Source of the DNA: Odontesthes bonariensis
Lineage: Eukaryota > Chordata > Actinopteri > Atheriniformes > Atherinopsidae
Direction: 5' to 3'
Assembly: GCF_027942865.1 (NCBI RefSeq)
Contig: NC_134520.1
Location: forward strand, 1,858,501 to 1,922,500
DNA: 64,000 nt
Below are positions 46,372 through 58,205 of this stretch, piece after piece. A program made the translations under genes and the position numbers. The first letter of the stretch is position 1. Each line of letters begins with the position of its first letter. The notes beneath the pieces are model-generated. The model did no database searches and was not told the DNA's origin. It worked only from the letters and a program-made list of their open reading frames with translations.

Positions 46372-47073
46372 TTATATTTTATAAAGACACTTGTCTCTTG
46401 GGGGGTGGACTCCCTCCAGGGATTCCCTCAGCCACTGACCCTCCAATATTCTGCTTAGGGCCAGCTCCTGTGCCTCCGTTAGAGGTGGCGGTGCTGGGCC
46501 ACCACCGGTTTTACGGGCATCTGCCTTCTTTCTGTTGGCTCAGTAGAAGTCTGTGTTAGTTTAAATAGGCTTAATTATTTAACAGAACATGATATAGATG
46601 AGAAGACATAGTTTATGTGTATGAAAACAGCATTATGTTGGGAATAAAATAACTGCACAGTCAAATAGCCACTTAATATTTACTTTACAGTGTAAAACAT
46701 GATCAAAATGAGGAACCTCCATGCCGAGGTCTCACCTGTTTGAACAATGTTTTTATATTTCATCTTAAACTGATGCCAAGTGCGCTTCTCGCCCGCGGGA
46801 TTGCACCTAAATGAAATAAATGAATGGGCTACCACTCAAGCAGTTTCCCTGTAATATTATTGTAATTGCAAAGGACTACATTTAAACTTACACTTTTGCT
46901 GCTGCAGCGGTGTTGCACTTATTTCTAAAAACGTATTGAAACTCGCCGTATGAGCGCATTAAGATTTCCAATTCGAGGTTGGTGAAAAACGTAGCCCCTC
47001 CTCTTCCCCGTTGCCATGGTGACTCGTCGAATCGGGGCTCCATTGATGCTGGCTTTTTAAAGTTGTGGTGCAC
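46372..47073 (-). CDS. Harbinger-associated Myb/SANT-like DNA-binding protein (three exons)
   Basis: Exon 1 (47,073-46,892) encodes FFTNLELEILMRSYGEFQYV and RNKCNTAAAAK, the first helices of a Myb/SANT-like (trihelix) domain, with a GT|GTAAGT donor. Exon 2 (46,806-46,736) encodes CNPAGEKRTWHQFKMKYKNI, with the conserved Trp of the third helix, and a CAG|GTGAGA donor. Exon 3 (46,538-46,372) encodes ANRKKADARKTGGGPAPPPL, then LTEAQELALSRILEGQW and a stop. Reading phases agree at both junctions (V split at the first, A at the second). In autonomous Harbinger elements this protein carries the transposase to the DNA ends. No stop or frameshift is visible here, which is unusual beside the ruined transposase. 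The start could also be the Met near 47,043. Confidence 0.75.
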
Positions 47074-47643
47074 GTGCTAAACTCAAGGTGAACCTACTCA
47101 GAGTTGATTAACCTCACTCAAATCAGCGTTTCTGGAACCGAAAACTCAGAGTTTTCTATCTCAGAGTAGATCAACTCAGAGTTCAGGAACAGACTCAGAG
47201 TTTGTTGAACCTGCTTTGTGAAACGGACCCCAGGTCTGTTTGGGAGAGGAAACCTTTAATTCTGTTGATGTTTCTGAGGTGGTAAAAAGCTGCCTTGGTG
47301 ACAGCTTTGATGTGGCTGCTGAAAGTCAGATCTGAGTCTATCAACACTCCGAGGTTACCAACTTGGTCAGTGATTGTAAGGTCCCGAGTCTCAAGATATT
47401 TACCATCGCTGACCCTCTTCTCTTTACTACCAAAAAGAATTATCTCAGTTTTGTCTTCATTTAATTGTAGAAAATTCTCTCTCATCCAGGTGTTTACTTC
47501 CTCCAGACACTGACACAGTACATCTGCTGGGCTGCAGTCGTCCGGTGACAGAGACACATAAAGTTGTGTATCGTCTGCATAACTGTGATAATTGATGTTA
47601 AAGTTCTGCAATATCTGACCCAAAGGGAGCATATACAAGTTAA

Positions 47644-48243
47644 AGCTGCAGTCTGCAACTCTTTTTCAAGCGTAATGCCTGGAACTGTCCGGGGATTCTG
47701 AAAGTAGGACATTTATACCCCAATACAAAAAAAAAACGAGTTCTCTAGGTCCCTTATATGTCCCGCTAGGTCCCTCCAAAGCCAGCAGGTTTGTTTACAA
47801 AATTGCAGACCGGACCGGTAAAAGGTAACCAATCAGGTTACGAGCTGGGCTCTGTTGCCTGTCAATCACCGATTGTGCACGCGCGATACAAGGTAGGCTC
47901 TTCCCCACGCTTATTTATCTAGACTATTGAACTTCATTACGGGCTAGTCTACTTACTGTGTCTTCCATGATCGCAAATGACAGGTGAGTTGATGAATGAG
48001 GAGTCGTGTACGCGCATCTGGCTTGCACGTAGACGTGCACGAGTTCTCATGTGTTTTGATGGGGCGGGACAGGAAGTTGAATAACTTTTTATTTTTCGGT
48101 TAAAAAATAAGCATTTCTTGCATTTTGCGACTACGGAGGTCACCGTTTTCAACTTCAAGCGTTCTGATAGATCATGTAAACCCTTAAAATGCCAAAAATT
48201 AGGACTTTACGTATGACAACAACAAATCCTGCAGACTGCAGCT
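47644..48243. mobile_element. Non-autonomous TTAA-target element
   Basis: TTAA flanks both sides (47,640-47,643 and 48,244-48,247). The termini are perfect inverted repeats AGCTGCAGTCTGCA. The undisturbed site in copy E (near 10,890, reversed: ACAAGTTAAACAGAAG) contains one TTAA, confirming the duplication. The 600-bp body has no coding sequence. Superfamily piggyBac or Kolobok. Confidence 0.85.
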
Positions 48244-48421
48244 TTAAACAGAAGAGGTCCAAGAATTGACCCCTGGGGAACTCCACAAGTCATGGCCACC
48301 CGCTCAGACAATTGTAACAAAATAACTCCGGCCTTCTAAGTAGGACCTGAACCAGTTGAGGACCGCTCCAGAAAAACCAACCCAGTTTTCCAGCCTGTGC
48401 AACAGGATTCTGTGATCTACG

Positions 48422-48545
48422 TCACTCATAGAAATCTGCATCCCTTTATCTTTTGCCCGTTTCTCCTCTTCTTCTTTTCTTCTCTTTCTAAACTGGGCAC
48501 CTGATGGCGTCTTTGGTCTTTTACCATGATGATGATCCATGATGA
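48422..48545 (-). pseudogene. 5' end of a hAT-type transposase ORF
   Basis: From the ATG at 48,540 the minus strand reads MDHHHGKRPKTPSGAQFRKR followed by RKEEEEKRAKDKG. The SGAQxRKxxKEEEEK pattern is the usual start of several fish hAT transposases of the ZMYM-like group. It is cut at 48,421 by the 5' end of L2 copy D; I did not find the remainder. Confidence 0.5.
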
Positions 48546-48700
48546 CTCGACATTATTGCCTTTGCTTTTCCCATTAACACCGTCCGTTCACCCGTCAATC
48601 AACCGGAGACACGTGACCTAAACAAATTCACGTAGATGACTGCTCAGATTTTTGGAAGCAGTTTGTGTTGTGTGGCCTGGGATCAGTGTGTGATCCCAGT

Positions 48701-50468
48701 ATGGAGAGAGATTAGTCTCAAAACCGCTGACAAATGTGTAAATGACAATCCACCAGTTCCACATACATCACAAATACGTTTCATTATTTACAAATAAATA
48801 TATTTCATTTTGTGTCTCACAGTCTGCGTTTTATACAAATACTGTTAAACTCATTAATACTCATTTTGGTTTTTATATATACATCATGATTTGGATGTGA
48901 AAGTGAACGCATTTGTTTCAAATTTTGTTGCATATATTTGTAAAATCAAAGTTACAAAATTAGAATGTATTTATAAATTGGTGCATCTGAATTTGTGGAT
49001 TAAGTCACAAGCCTGTTTTCTGTGCCGTATTTTTGTTCATTTTCTCTCGGTTTTTTTTGGATTTTGAGACTTTCCTTTCGCCTTTCTGCACCTGATCCAC
49101 ACACAAATGCAGCAGCCCATTCACAAATGTGCCAAGCAAGCGAACGAGCTGCCGCTAGGGGCCGCTGTTGCTAAGTTTCACTGTGGTTGTGGATGGCGGT
49201 GCTCCTAGCTTCCAGATAACAGCCCTGCTGCCAGCAACAACCAGGCATCGCTCCAGGAGAGCGGCACGGTGGGTCAACCGGCGTCATCTTCTAATGGAAA
49301 TTCGTCTACAGTGAGTAAAAATATAAGGATCTGTGGTCATTAAAGTTGTGCAATAAACCACAGATTTGACCGTGAAAATTGTATAATATTTCAGTGAGTC
49401 TAATTGTTAGCTAACCCCATCGTTTAGCTAGCTAGTCATCACAGTGAAGACTACGACGCTGAAGTTGGCATCCGATTCACCAGCCTCCGATTCGCGGGGT
49501 GGGCATAAAGGGCCATTTCACTGCATTTTTTGCATTTTGATCGACCAAAACAAGGTCCTGTATGGAAACTACAGTAGTTACACTGCTCAAATCTGGATGG
49601 AATTATTCTAAAGAGGCTGTAGATTCATTAAAACCTTGTTTGGGATTTGTGAAAATACAGAACAGGGCCATTTGACTGCATTTTTGGTATTCTGATCACC
49701 CTGAACTGGGTCCTGTATGGAAACTACATTACTTGGACTGCTCAAATCTGGATAGAATTATTCTAAAGAGGGTACAGAGTCTTTAAAACACATTTTATTA
49801 TTTGTGAAAACTTTATTTGGTCATTGAAAATTCAAAAAGTTCCTCTGAGCTTTCTTTCTTCTTTTCATTTGGACCATCCAAAACCAGAACCTGTATGAAA
49901 AATAATTAAATATGGGTTTAATCATTGATCACATGATATAAATGATATCAAACACACTTTAGAATTTGTGAAACCTTTCTTTGTACCAAAATTCACAGAA
50001 GTCCTCGCCTCTCCATGTTCATTTTAATTTCCATGAGGATCTCCTGTCTTTCACTACATAGGAAAAAGAAAAAGTTCATGCATTTTACGTCACTAACTAC
50101 TTACAAGAGTCTTTTTCACTTGTTGACTTTATTCTCATGTTCTTTTATCTAGAAACAATGACTTCTCTCACCTTTCTTCCATCTGCCCGTGGTCAACCTC
50201 TGCCACCGATTCAATCACTTCCAGAGCCTTTATTGTTGCCTGCATCAGACATCCCATAGTCCAACCATTAATATGCCCTATTCTGTATTGGATGCTTTGA
50301 TGAAATCTGCATCACAAATTTATTGCTGTCATCTCATGAATCTTTCCACTAACATGTGCTATCATTTCAGACCCTGCTTGTCTTCTCCTGCTCCCATCAT
50401 AGTCATCTTACCTCCCATCTGAGTGCAGACAGGACCTCCTTCATCCCTTTATTAACACTATCTTAGAT
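48701..50468. repeat. Left arm of a 5.5-kb palindromic element (1,768 bp)
   Basis: This arm is the reverse complement of 52,457-54,224. Both arms are exactly 1,768 bp and differ at only a few positions by eye (for example around 48,910 and 48,990). The outer end reads ATGGAGAGAGATTAGTC. Inside, at about 49,510 and 49,665, a block of about 155 bp starting GGGCCATTT is tandemly repeated, and a weaker third unit follows. I see no transposase; a 77-codon frame at 50,189-50,422 has no recognised motif. Confidence 0.9.
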
Positions 50469-52456
50469 GTCTGTAAAACAACTGTTCAACATTGTCTTTG
50501 CCTTGCAGTCCTTTAGCCTGTTTGTGAATGTGATAACCTGCCATTGTAATAATGAGATTAAAAACTGTCTATTTGGCTAAAGTTTGTTTCCAGTTGCCAT
50601 TTTACAAGACACGTCAAGAAAATAAAAATGTATTTTATTTGACGTATTTAATGCAAAATAATGGGTGGTTAAGACCAAAAGTAATCATTAGGTTGTGCTT
50701 ACATGATTTAGAATACTGTACATGGACATATGTATCTGTTAGGATGGCCATGTAGCAGCTGGATACGCAAGGTAGGAGGCTTGAGGCAGAGGTAGTGATG
50801 AACCAACCGGGTGTTTTATTCACCAACATTTATCAATCAATCAATCAATCAATTTTATTTATAAAGCACATTTTAAATAAACGCAAAGGTTACCAAAGTG
50901 CTGTACATTAAAATAAACACAATAAAAACATCATAAAACAAAACTTTGCACATAAAATAAACAACCTAGACGGTGGTAAAAGCCAAAGAAAAGAGGTGAG
51001 TTTTAAGACGACTTTTAAAACAGGACAAGGAAGGGGCCTGCCTAATGTGCAGCGGCAGCTCATTCCAGAGCCTAGGGGCAGCAACAGAAAATGCTCGGTC
51101 CCCCCTGAGCTTCCGCCTTGTTTTAGGAACCCTCAGGAGCAGCTGATCAGCTGACCTGAGGGTTCGACTGGGTGCGTAGGGCTGCAGAAGCTCAGAGAGG
51201 TACACTGGTGCAAGGCCATTCATGGTTTTAAAAGCAAATAAAAGAATTTTAAAATGAATTCTAAAATGGACGGGAAACCAATGGAGAGATGCTAAAATCG
51301 GCGTAATGTGCTCAAATTTCCTGGTGCCAGTTAAAAGTCGTGCAGCTGCATTTTGTACCAGTTGAAGGCGTGCGATTTACATCAATCATACACTTTAACA
51401 TGGACACATACTGTGGTCCTAGCAGCATTAGTAGCAACAGGACCAACTCTCTCACTGGTACACCTGGCAGCCTTATATCCTACTCTGGCTCCACCAACCA
51501 AACCCCTGGAGGATTCCTGCTCCTCCCATTACACATCCCCATAACAATAACACACAAAAACCTTAAAATACATTTACCCTCTATTATAAAATCAATCAAT
51601 TCCTAGCATGTCTAAACAAAAGTACCAAATCTACCAAAGACTTCCCCTAACTGATTCTGGTGCACTCCCCCCCACACCATCAGCACATGGTATGACCCGG
51701 AACCTTCAAATGCTGCAGACTGAAGACTCTTTTGACCGAGCACCCTGGAGAGGGGACATAGGTGAGTGACTTTACTGTACACACAAATTTCAGAATTCAC
51801 AATTCCAAACAGCATAGTCACCTCACAGATTATCACATCCTTGAGCTACATGTATCCTTATCACAGAGCATTTCAGGCTACTAACTGACTGCATGTTTCC
51901 CTTTACAGGCCTGGTCCCCCCTCACTCCCCGCTGAGGGCAACACAGGACCTGCACACCCACCTGTTGTTAATATACACATTCAATAAAACATTTGACAAT
52001 TTATTTGTGCCACATTATTAAAAATACTACTCATGTGACCTCAAAGACCAAAAGTCAGAATGAAGATTACCTTCATTACAGTATCCCATTTTCCTGTTGT
52101 AATTTATTTTACTCTACTCTGGAGCCACGACAACACTACACATTTTTAACTGACCAAACTACACACTGTACTATCTATATTACAACAACTTAACAAGAAG
52201 TTTATTTCTCACTGGCAACCACTTGAAGATATGAAGAAATAGTTTAACCCAAAAGACATCTTCAACATTCCAGAAAGACAATCTTGATTAAGTAAATGTA
52301 TTTCAACCTTACATTCACAAATTGTCTTGTCTGGTATAGGGTGAACTCTAACAGCAAAATGTAATGTTTAATATCCAATTCATCAGTGCACATAACACAT
52401 AATGGCAAAATACTATGGGTTTGATAGACGATATAATTAGGAAGTTGTGGTACAGT
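50469..52456. other. Spacer of the palindrome, containing an L2-type LINE 3' end
   Basis: At 50,832-51,365 a minus-strand L2-type fragment carries MNGLAPVYLSELLQPYAPSR and DRAFSVAAPRLWNELPLHIR, with a TCAATCAATCAATCAATCAA tail at its 3' end. The rest of the spacer (50,469-50,831 and 51,366-52,456) is AT-rich with no recognised gene. Confidence 0.65.
50832..51365 (-). mobile_element. L2-clade LINE copy F, 3' fragment
   Basis: The coding remnant (51,223-50,966) matches the conserved C-terminal region of L2-type ORF2 proteins (RTLRSADQLLLRVPKT, LWNELPLHIRQAPSLSCFKS). The 3' end has TTTATTTATAAAGCACATTT next to a TCAA microsatellite. It is a third L2 subfamily in this window and is 5'-truncated. 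Confidence 0.8.
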
Positions 52457-54224
52457 ATCTAAGATAGTGTTAATAAAGGGATGAAGGAGGTCCTGTCTGC
52501 ACTCAGATGGGAGGTAAGATGACTATGATGGGAGCAGGAGAAGACAAGCAGGGTCTGAAATGATAGCACATGTTAGTGGAAAGATTAATGAGATGACAGC
52601 AATAAATTTGTGATGCAGATTTCATCAAAGCATCCAATACAGAATAGGGCATATTAATGGTTGGACTATGGGATGTCTGATGCAGGCAACAATAAAGGCT
52701 CTGGAAGTGATTGAATCGGTGGCAGAGGTTGACCACGGGCAGATGGAAGAAAGGTGAGAGAAGTCATTGTTTCTAGATAAAAGAACATGAGAATAAAGTC
52801 AACAAGTGAAAAAGACTCTTGTAAGTAGTTAGTGACGTAAAATGCATGAACTTTTTCTTTTTCCTATGTAGTGAAAGACAGGAGATCCTCATGGAAATTA
52901 AAATGAACATGGAGAGGCGAGGACTTCTGTGAATTTTGGTACAAAGAAAGGTTTCACAAATTCTAAAGTGTGTTTGATATCATTTATATCATGTGATCAA
53001 TGATTAAACCCATATTTAATTATTTTTCATACAGGTTCTGGTTTTGGATGGTCCAAATGAAAAGAAGAAAGAAAGCTCAGAGGAACTTTTTGAATTTTCA
53101 ATGACCAAATAAAGTTTTCACAAATAATAAAATGTGTTTTAAAGACTCTGTACCCTCTTTAGAATAATTCTATCCAGATTTGAGCAGTCCAAGTAATGTA
53201 GTTTCCATACAGGACCCAGTTCAGGGTGATCAGAATACCAAAAATGCAGTCAAATGGCCCTGTTCTGTATTTTCACAAATCCCAAACAAGGTTTTAATGA
53301 ATCTACAGCCTCTTTAGAATAATTCCATCCAGATTTGAGCAGTGTAACTACTGTAGTTTCCATACAGGACCTTGTTTTGGTCGATCAAAATGCAAAAAAT
53401 GCAGTGAAATGGCCCTTTATGCCCACCCCGCGAATCGGAGGCTGGTGAATCGGATGCCAACTTCAGCGTCGTAGTCTTCACTGTGATGACTAGCTAGCTA
53501 AACGATGGGGTTAGCTAACAATTAGACTCACTGAAATATTATACAATTTTCACGGTCAAATCTGTGGTTTATTGCACAACTTTAATGACCACAGATCCTT
53601 ATATTTTTACTCACTGTAGACGAATTTCCATTAGAAGATGACGCCGGTTGACCCACCGTGCCGCTCTCCTGGAGCGATGCCTGGTTGTTGCTGGCAGCAG
53701 GGCTGTTATCTGGAAGCTAGGAGCACCGCCATCCACAACCACAGTGAAACTTAGCAACAGCGGCCCCTAGCGGCAGCTCGTTCGCTTGCTTGGCACATTT
53801 GTGAATGGGCTGCTGCATTTGTGTGTGGATCAGGTGCAGAAAGGCGAAAGGAAAGTCTCAAAATCCAAAAAAAACCGAGAGAAAATGAACAAAAATACGG
53901 CACAGAAAACAGGCTTGTGACTTAATCCACAAATGCAGATGCACCAATTTATAAATACATTCTAATTTTGTAACTTTGATTTTACAAATATATGCAACAA
54001 AATTTGAAACAAATGCATTCACTTTCACATCCAAATCATGATGTATATATAAAAACCAAAATGAGTATTAATGAGTTTAACAGTATTTGTATAAAACGCA
54101 GACTGTGAGACACAAAATGAAATATATTTATTTGTAAATAATGAAACGTATTTGTGATGTATGTGGAACTGGTGGATTGTCATTTACACATTTGTCAGCG
54201 GTTTTGAGACTAATCTCTCTCCAT
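52457..54224. repeat. Right arm of the palindromic element (1,768 bp)
   Basis: Reverse complement of 48,701-50,468. The outer end reads CTAATCTCTCTCCAT and is followed by ATCCCAG and a C run. The left arm is preceded by ATCCCAGT, so a duplicated TCCCAG (or ATCCCAG) flanks the structure, as a transposon target duplication would. Confidence 0.9.
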
Positions 54225-55179
54225 ATCCCAGCCCCCCCCCCCCCCCCCCCTCGTGCGCCCTCACATAGAGGTGCACGGGGCGGCTGCACCCACCTGTGCG
54301 AGCAGGGGGGAGAGGCAATGCCTTTTAGGATTGAGTTGGAAAAACATGCACAGACTCAGAATATTCTGTAGGACAAAGAGGGTGAAATATGGATGGTCAG
54401 TCAGCGAAGGGACAAGACCAGACAAGTGACCTGCAACTAAGAATTGTCATTGTTGTGGCTGTAGGAGGTGCAGCTTCTGTTGGCTACAGGGACACCGGAG
54501 AATCTGAGCATGTGACGGCAACACAGAGCATTTTTTAAGACATCAAAAGCCAAAAACCTTCAAATCCACTGGTTTAATCTTTAACACTGCATTACTGTAA
54601 AAATTATCCATTGAACCTCTATCCTAAAACTAAACGGTAACTATTTTTTTTCCAAAGCCACATGTAAAGAACAATGTGGATTTTTTTCCCTCTGAAGTGC
54701 AGTGAATGGATAGATTGGCCTAAATGGAAATCAAATTACGACATGTATATCTATATGTGTGAACTGTGATGTATTAACTCAAAGATTGTACCTCTGTACA
54801 ATCCTTTGTCGAAATATACTTGAAATCAAGATTGCCTCTTTCAGCTGTAAATAATATCATGGATAAAACGTAAAAAACGTCCACACCATAACGCCTTCAT
54901 CCCTTTTACATCCATGGAGGCCAATTTCTGCCACTGATAGGAAAAGAAAAACAATCATCAAGACGCTGGGATGCTGTTTCATTCATGACTTAATATCTCA
55001 AAAAGTCTCTGAAGGAACCATTAAGGGTCACGATATCTCCAGCTTGACGCAAAACGGCCCGATCAGAGTCTCTGTTTGCCCTGCCTCTGTTAATAACTAC
55101 CGCCGCAGTAAATCAACAACGGACCGTCAACAAGTCGCACCCCCCCACTGCTGAGCTGCGTGCGCAACGCGCCAGGAGC
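54225..55179. other. No recognised gene; upstream region of the monooxygenase gene
   Basis: A C run of about 19 lies at 54,232-54,250. I see no coding exons. The last part becomes more GC-rich (GCACCCCCCCACTGCTGAGC) and may include the promoter of the gene that follows. Confidence 0.4.
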
Positions 55180-55369
55180 TGTTTCCTACTTGGAGGCTGG
55201 AGCCGAAAAGTTGAGCAGCTGCAGATAATTTGCGGTAACTTTACAGTGCGTCTCTTTCACAGTCGATTCGATAAAGGCTTCTCTGAGGTGGTGGACTGCA
55301 CCTGTGCAGGCAGCAAACAACAGGAGCTTCGGTAGCCTCAGCGCTTTGTACGGCAACGCTTCCAGCAAG
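55180..55369 (+). other. Candidate non-coding first exon of the monooxygenase gene
   Basis: This moderately GC-rich stretch ends at a plausible donor, CAGCAAG|GTACGG. The next good acceptor is TTCACAG at 55,650, ten bases before the start codon. The left limit (start of transcription) is not determined from sequence. Confidence 0.4.
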
Positions 55370-55659
55370 GTACGGTGAATGAGTTCAACGTTTTTGGGTG
55401 GTTTTTTTTGTTGTTTTTTTTAAGTTTGTGGGGGTCGTATGAACTTGTTAATCAAGAGCTGACGCGAGTGACGTGCAAGTAAAACTACATGAGTCGGCTG
55501 TCTTCCGTTGGGGGGGGGGGGGGGGAGAATCTGGTTTAATCGATCAGATAAAGGTGAAGAAATTCTTTATTGTGGCGTTCCTGTTAGCTCCGTTGCAGTT
55601 GCATGGATTCTTGTTCACAATAAGAGACTTTGGGACCATCTGGTTCACAGAGTTGAAGC

Positions 55660-58173
55660 ATGTCTCGTCGTCGTGTGGCCGTTGTCGGTGGGGGGAGTTC
55701 TGGGCTGGCCTGCATTAAGTGCTGCCTGGATGAGGGGCTGGACCCTGTCTGCTTCGAAAGCAGCGACGACATCGGTGGTCTGTGGAACTTTAAGGTGGGT
55801 GTGTGCAGGTACGTTTCCGACTGCTCCTGCATTAAGACGGATGTCACAATAAAGCTTTTTTTTATATATATAAACCGTCATTTCAGGAGAATACCGAGTC
55901 AGATCGGGCCAGCATCTACCACTCTGTCATCATCAACACCTCCAAGGAAATGATGAGTTTCAGTGACTTTCCCATCCCTGCGCACTTCCCAAACTTCATG
56001 CACAACTCCCTCATCATGGACTACTTTCGGATGTATGCTGACTGCTTCCAGCTCACCAAGCGCATACGCTTTAATGTGAGGCTTTAATCCCTTTTACTCT
56101 CCTTTGTGTCTAAAATGGCATGATAAAGAAAGCTTTTGCTGAGGGTTTCAATGCTTTCTGTCTTTTTCTGCGCCAGACCAAAGTCTTGCAGGTGAAGCAG
56201 AGGTCAGATTTTTCTCATTCAGGCCTGTGGGATGTTGAAACGGAGAATAAGGATGGCAAAAGGGAGAAGCACATCTTTGACGCTGTGATGATCTGCATTG
56301 GACATCACTGTCACCCCCACATGCCTCTCCACGACTTCCCAGGTAACACTTGCATGCAGTAAAAGCTTTATTATGTTCCAGGGCAGCCGACTGAGTCGAG
56401 CTCTGTTAATACCCAAACTACTGACTCGGCATTACTGAGCTTGTTTTGGTGACTTTGTTCAGTACGTTATCAGTACAATGCGCTAACACCCACAGTGTAA
56501 AGCACTGTCGTTTTAATGTCCTTAACCTGAGTTTTAGTTGTCTATTCACAGCAAAGCATTAATGCATTCCTTAATCAGTCTTTCAGAGGCAGATGTTATG
56601 AGACACTGGGGCTGGTTTTCATAAGATTCTGTCTTATTTTCCACAGGTATTGACACTTTCAAGGGACAGTATTTCCACAGCAGAGACTACAAAACTCCTG
56701 AGGAGTGGAGGAATAAAAAGGTTGTAGTGATTGGAATAGGCAACTCTGGAGGAGACATAGCAGCTGAACTGAGCAGAGTCACCAAGCAGGTTGGACTGAG
56801 ATGATACTTATTTACATATTTTCTATATGTATATATAGTGCTTGCATGTCTGTTGTTTGGTCGGACATGCCACATGCTTAATTGATCATTTTACATCTTA
56901 TTGAATAGCCTATGGATGACGCATTGCTCACAGTATCACAGCAGCATCCATTACAAAGCTGCACGGGCTTCTGTAGTCATTAACAACAAACAGTATGGTC
57001 AGTGTAAAGACGCTTGCAATGGACAGGTGTGACTGTAATTCTAACTGTTGACATTAAAGCCCCAAAAAATACTTTTTTTTTTTTTTTTTTTCTCCCATAG
57101 CTTTACATGAGCACTCGAAGGGGAGCCTGGATCCTGAACAGAGTTGGGGAGAGTGGGGTGCCCCTTGATTTGCAGTTCAACAGGGTGGCGGCTTTTCTAC
57201 GTAAAATACTTCCCTTTGGCTTTTTTTGCTCCCTTGTAGAGAGCCAACTCAATCACAGATTTGATCACGCTCTCTACAATCTAAAGCCAAAGCACAGGTA
57301 CTGTGTTTTTACAGGTTTTATTTAAATGTACTCTTTATGGTGTGATGTAGTCTGTAGAAAGCCTTGACAATTAAGATCATTGTAATCCAAAGAGTTGGAC
57401 CTTTTTAATGCAATTCTTTTTTTCAGTTCATCCCATAATATTTCATGATTTGCCCTAAAATCTACATGTCTGTATAACAAGTGTTGTGCGTTGCATCACT
57501 GCTGTCGCAGGTTGTTTAGCCAACATCCTACTGTGAATGATGAGCTTCCAAACCGCATCCTCTCTGGAACGATTCAAGTGAAGCCAAACGTTCGCAGATT
57601 TCAAGGCTCCAGCGTTGAGTTTGATGATGGGAGTGTAGTGGATGATGTTGACCTGGTGGTAGGTTCAATCATTTGTGTGTAAAAACTCATTCATATCTTT
57701 TTTTATTTATTTATTTTTTCTCCCCACACTTTGAAAGGCAACTTTCGAATTGGCAGGTGTTAAACTACCGACACGAGCCTCCCTTTATCTTGCAGGTATT
57801 TGCCACTGGCTACAGGTTTTCCTTTCCATTCCTGCCTTCGCACGTCGTCTCGGTGTCTGAGAACAGAACATCTCTGTACAAGTATGTGTTCCCTCCAGAG
57901 CTGGAGCGCCCCACACTTGCCGTCATTGGTCTAGTGCAGCCTCTGGGAGCCATCATGCCCATCTCTGAGATGCAGGCCAGATGGGCCACACGAGTCTTTA
58001 AAGGTAATGGAGGTTTTTCCTCATCCCTTTAGTCCTTGCAGAATTATTTTGTTTACCAAAATAAACCATTGAATCCTCTTCCCCAGGCTGCATAAAGCTT
58101 CCTCCAGCAGCTGCCATGCTGAAAGATGTAAAGTGCAAGCAGGAGGTCATGGCTCAAAGGTACTGAATAAATT

Positions 58174-58205
<32 letters not shown>

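Larger units (their letters stand above)
45784..47230 (-). mobile_element. PIF/Harbinger element keeping its Myb-like gene but lacking the transposase core
   Basis: The ends are AGGTCCGTTTCACGAAGCAG on the left and, reversed, GGGTCCGTTTCACAAAGCAG on the right. The flanks are CTG and CAG, a Harbinger-type CWG site with one mismatch. Further direct and inverted copies of the AACTCTGAG/CTCAGAGTT motif fill the subterminal regions. Inside are a three-exon Myb-like gene (minus) and an N-terminal transposase fragment (plus). Confidence 0.8.
45118..48421 (-). mobile_element. L2-clade LINE copy D, 5'-truncated, with two insertions
   Basis: Same subfamily as copy E. From the right it carries NWVGFSGAVLNWFRSYLEG (48,420-48,310), [15 protein letters not shown] and LTFSSHIKAVTKAAFYHLRN (47,638-47,240), and then MVYKCQNALGPK...FLFSCVYA (45,564-45,301) and the 3' UTR. 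It is interrupted at 45,784-47,230 and 47,644-48,243; removing both insertions restores the order seen in copy E. Confidence 0.88.

Noticed and set aside
50189..50422. Gene inside the palindrome arms (77 codons, present on both strands)
   Set aside because: No recognised motif, no splice context, and its presence in both arms simply follows from the inverted repeat.
48701..54224. Assembly artefact (collapsed or mirrored contig)
   Set aside because: Not excluded, but the arms differ at scattered positions, the spacer is unique, and short flank duplications are present, which favour a real structure.
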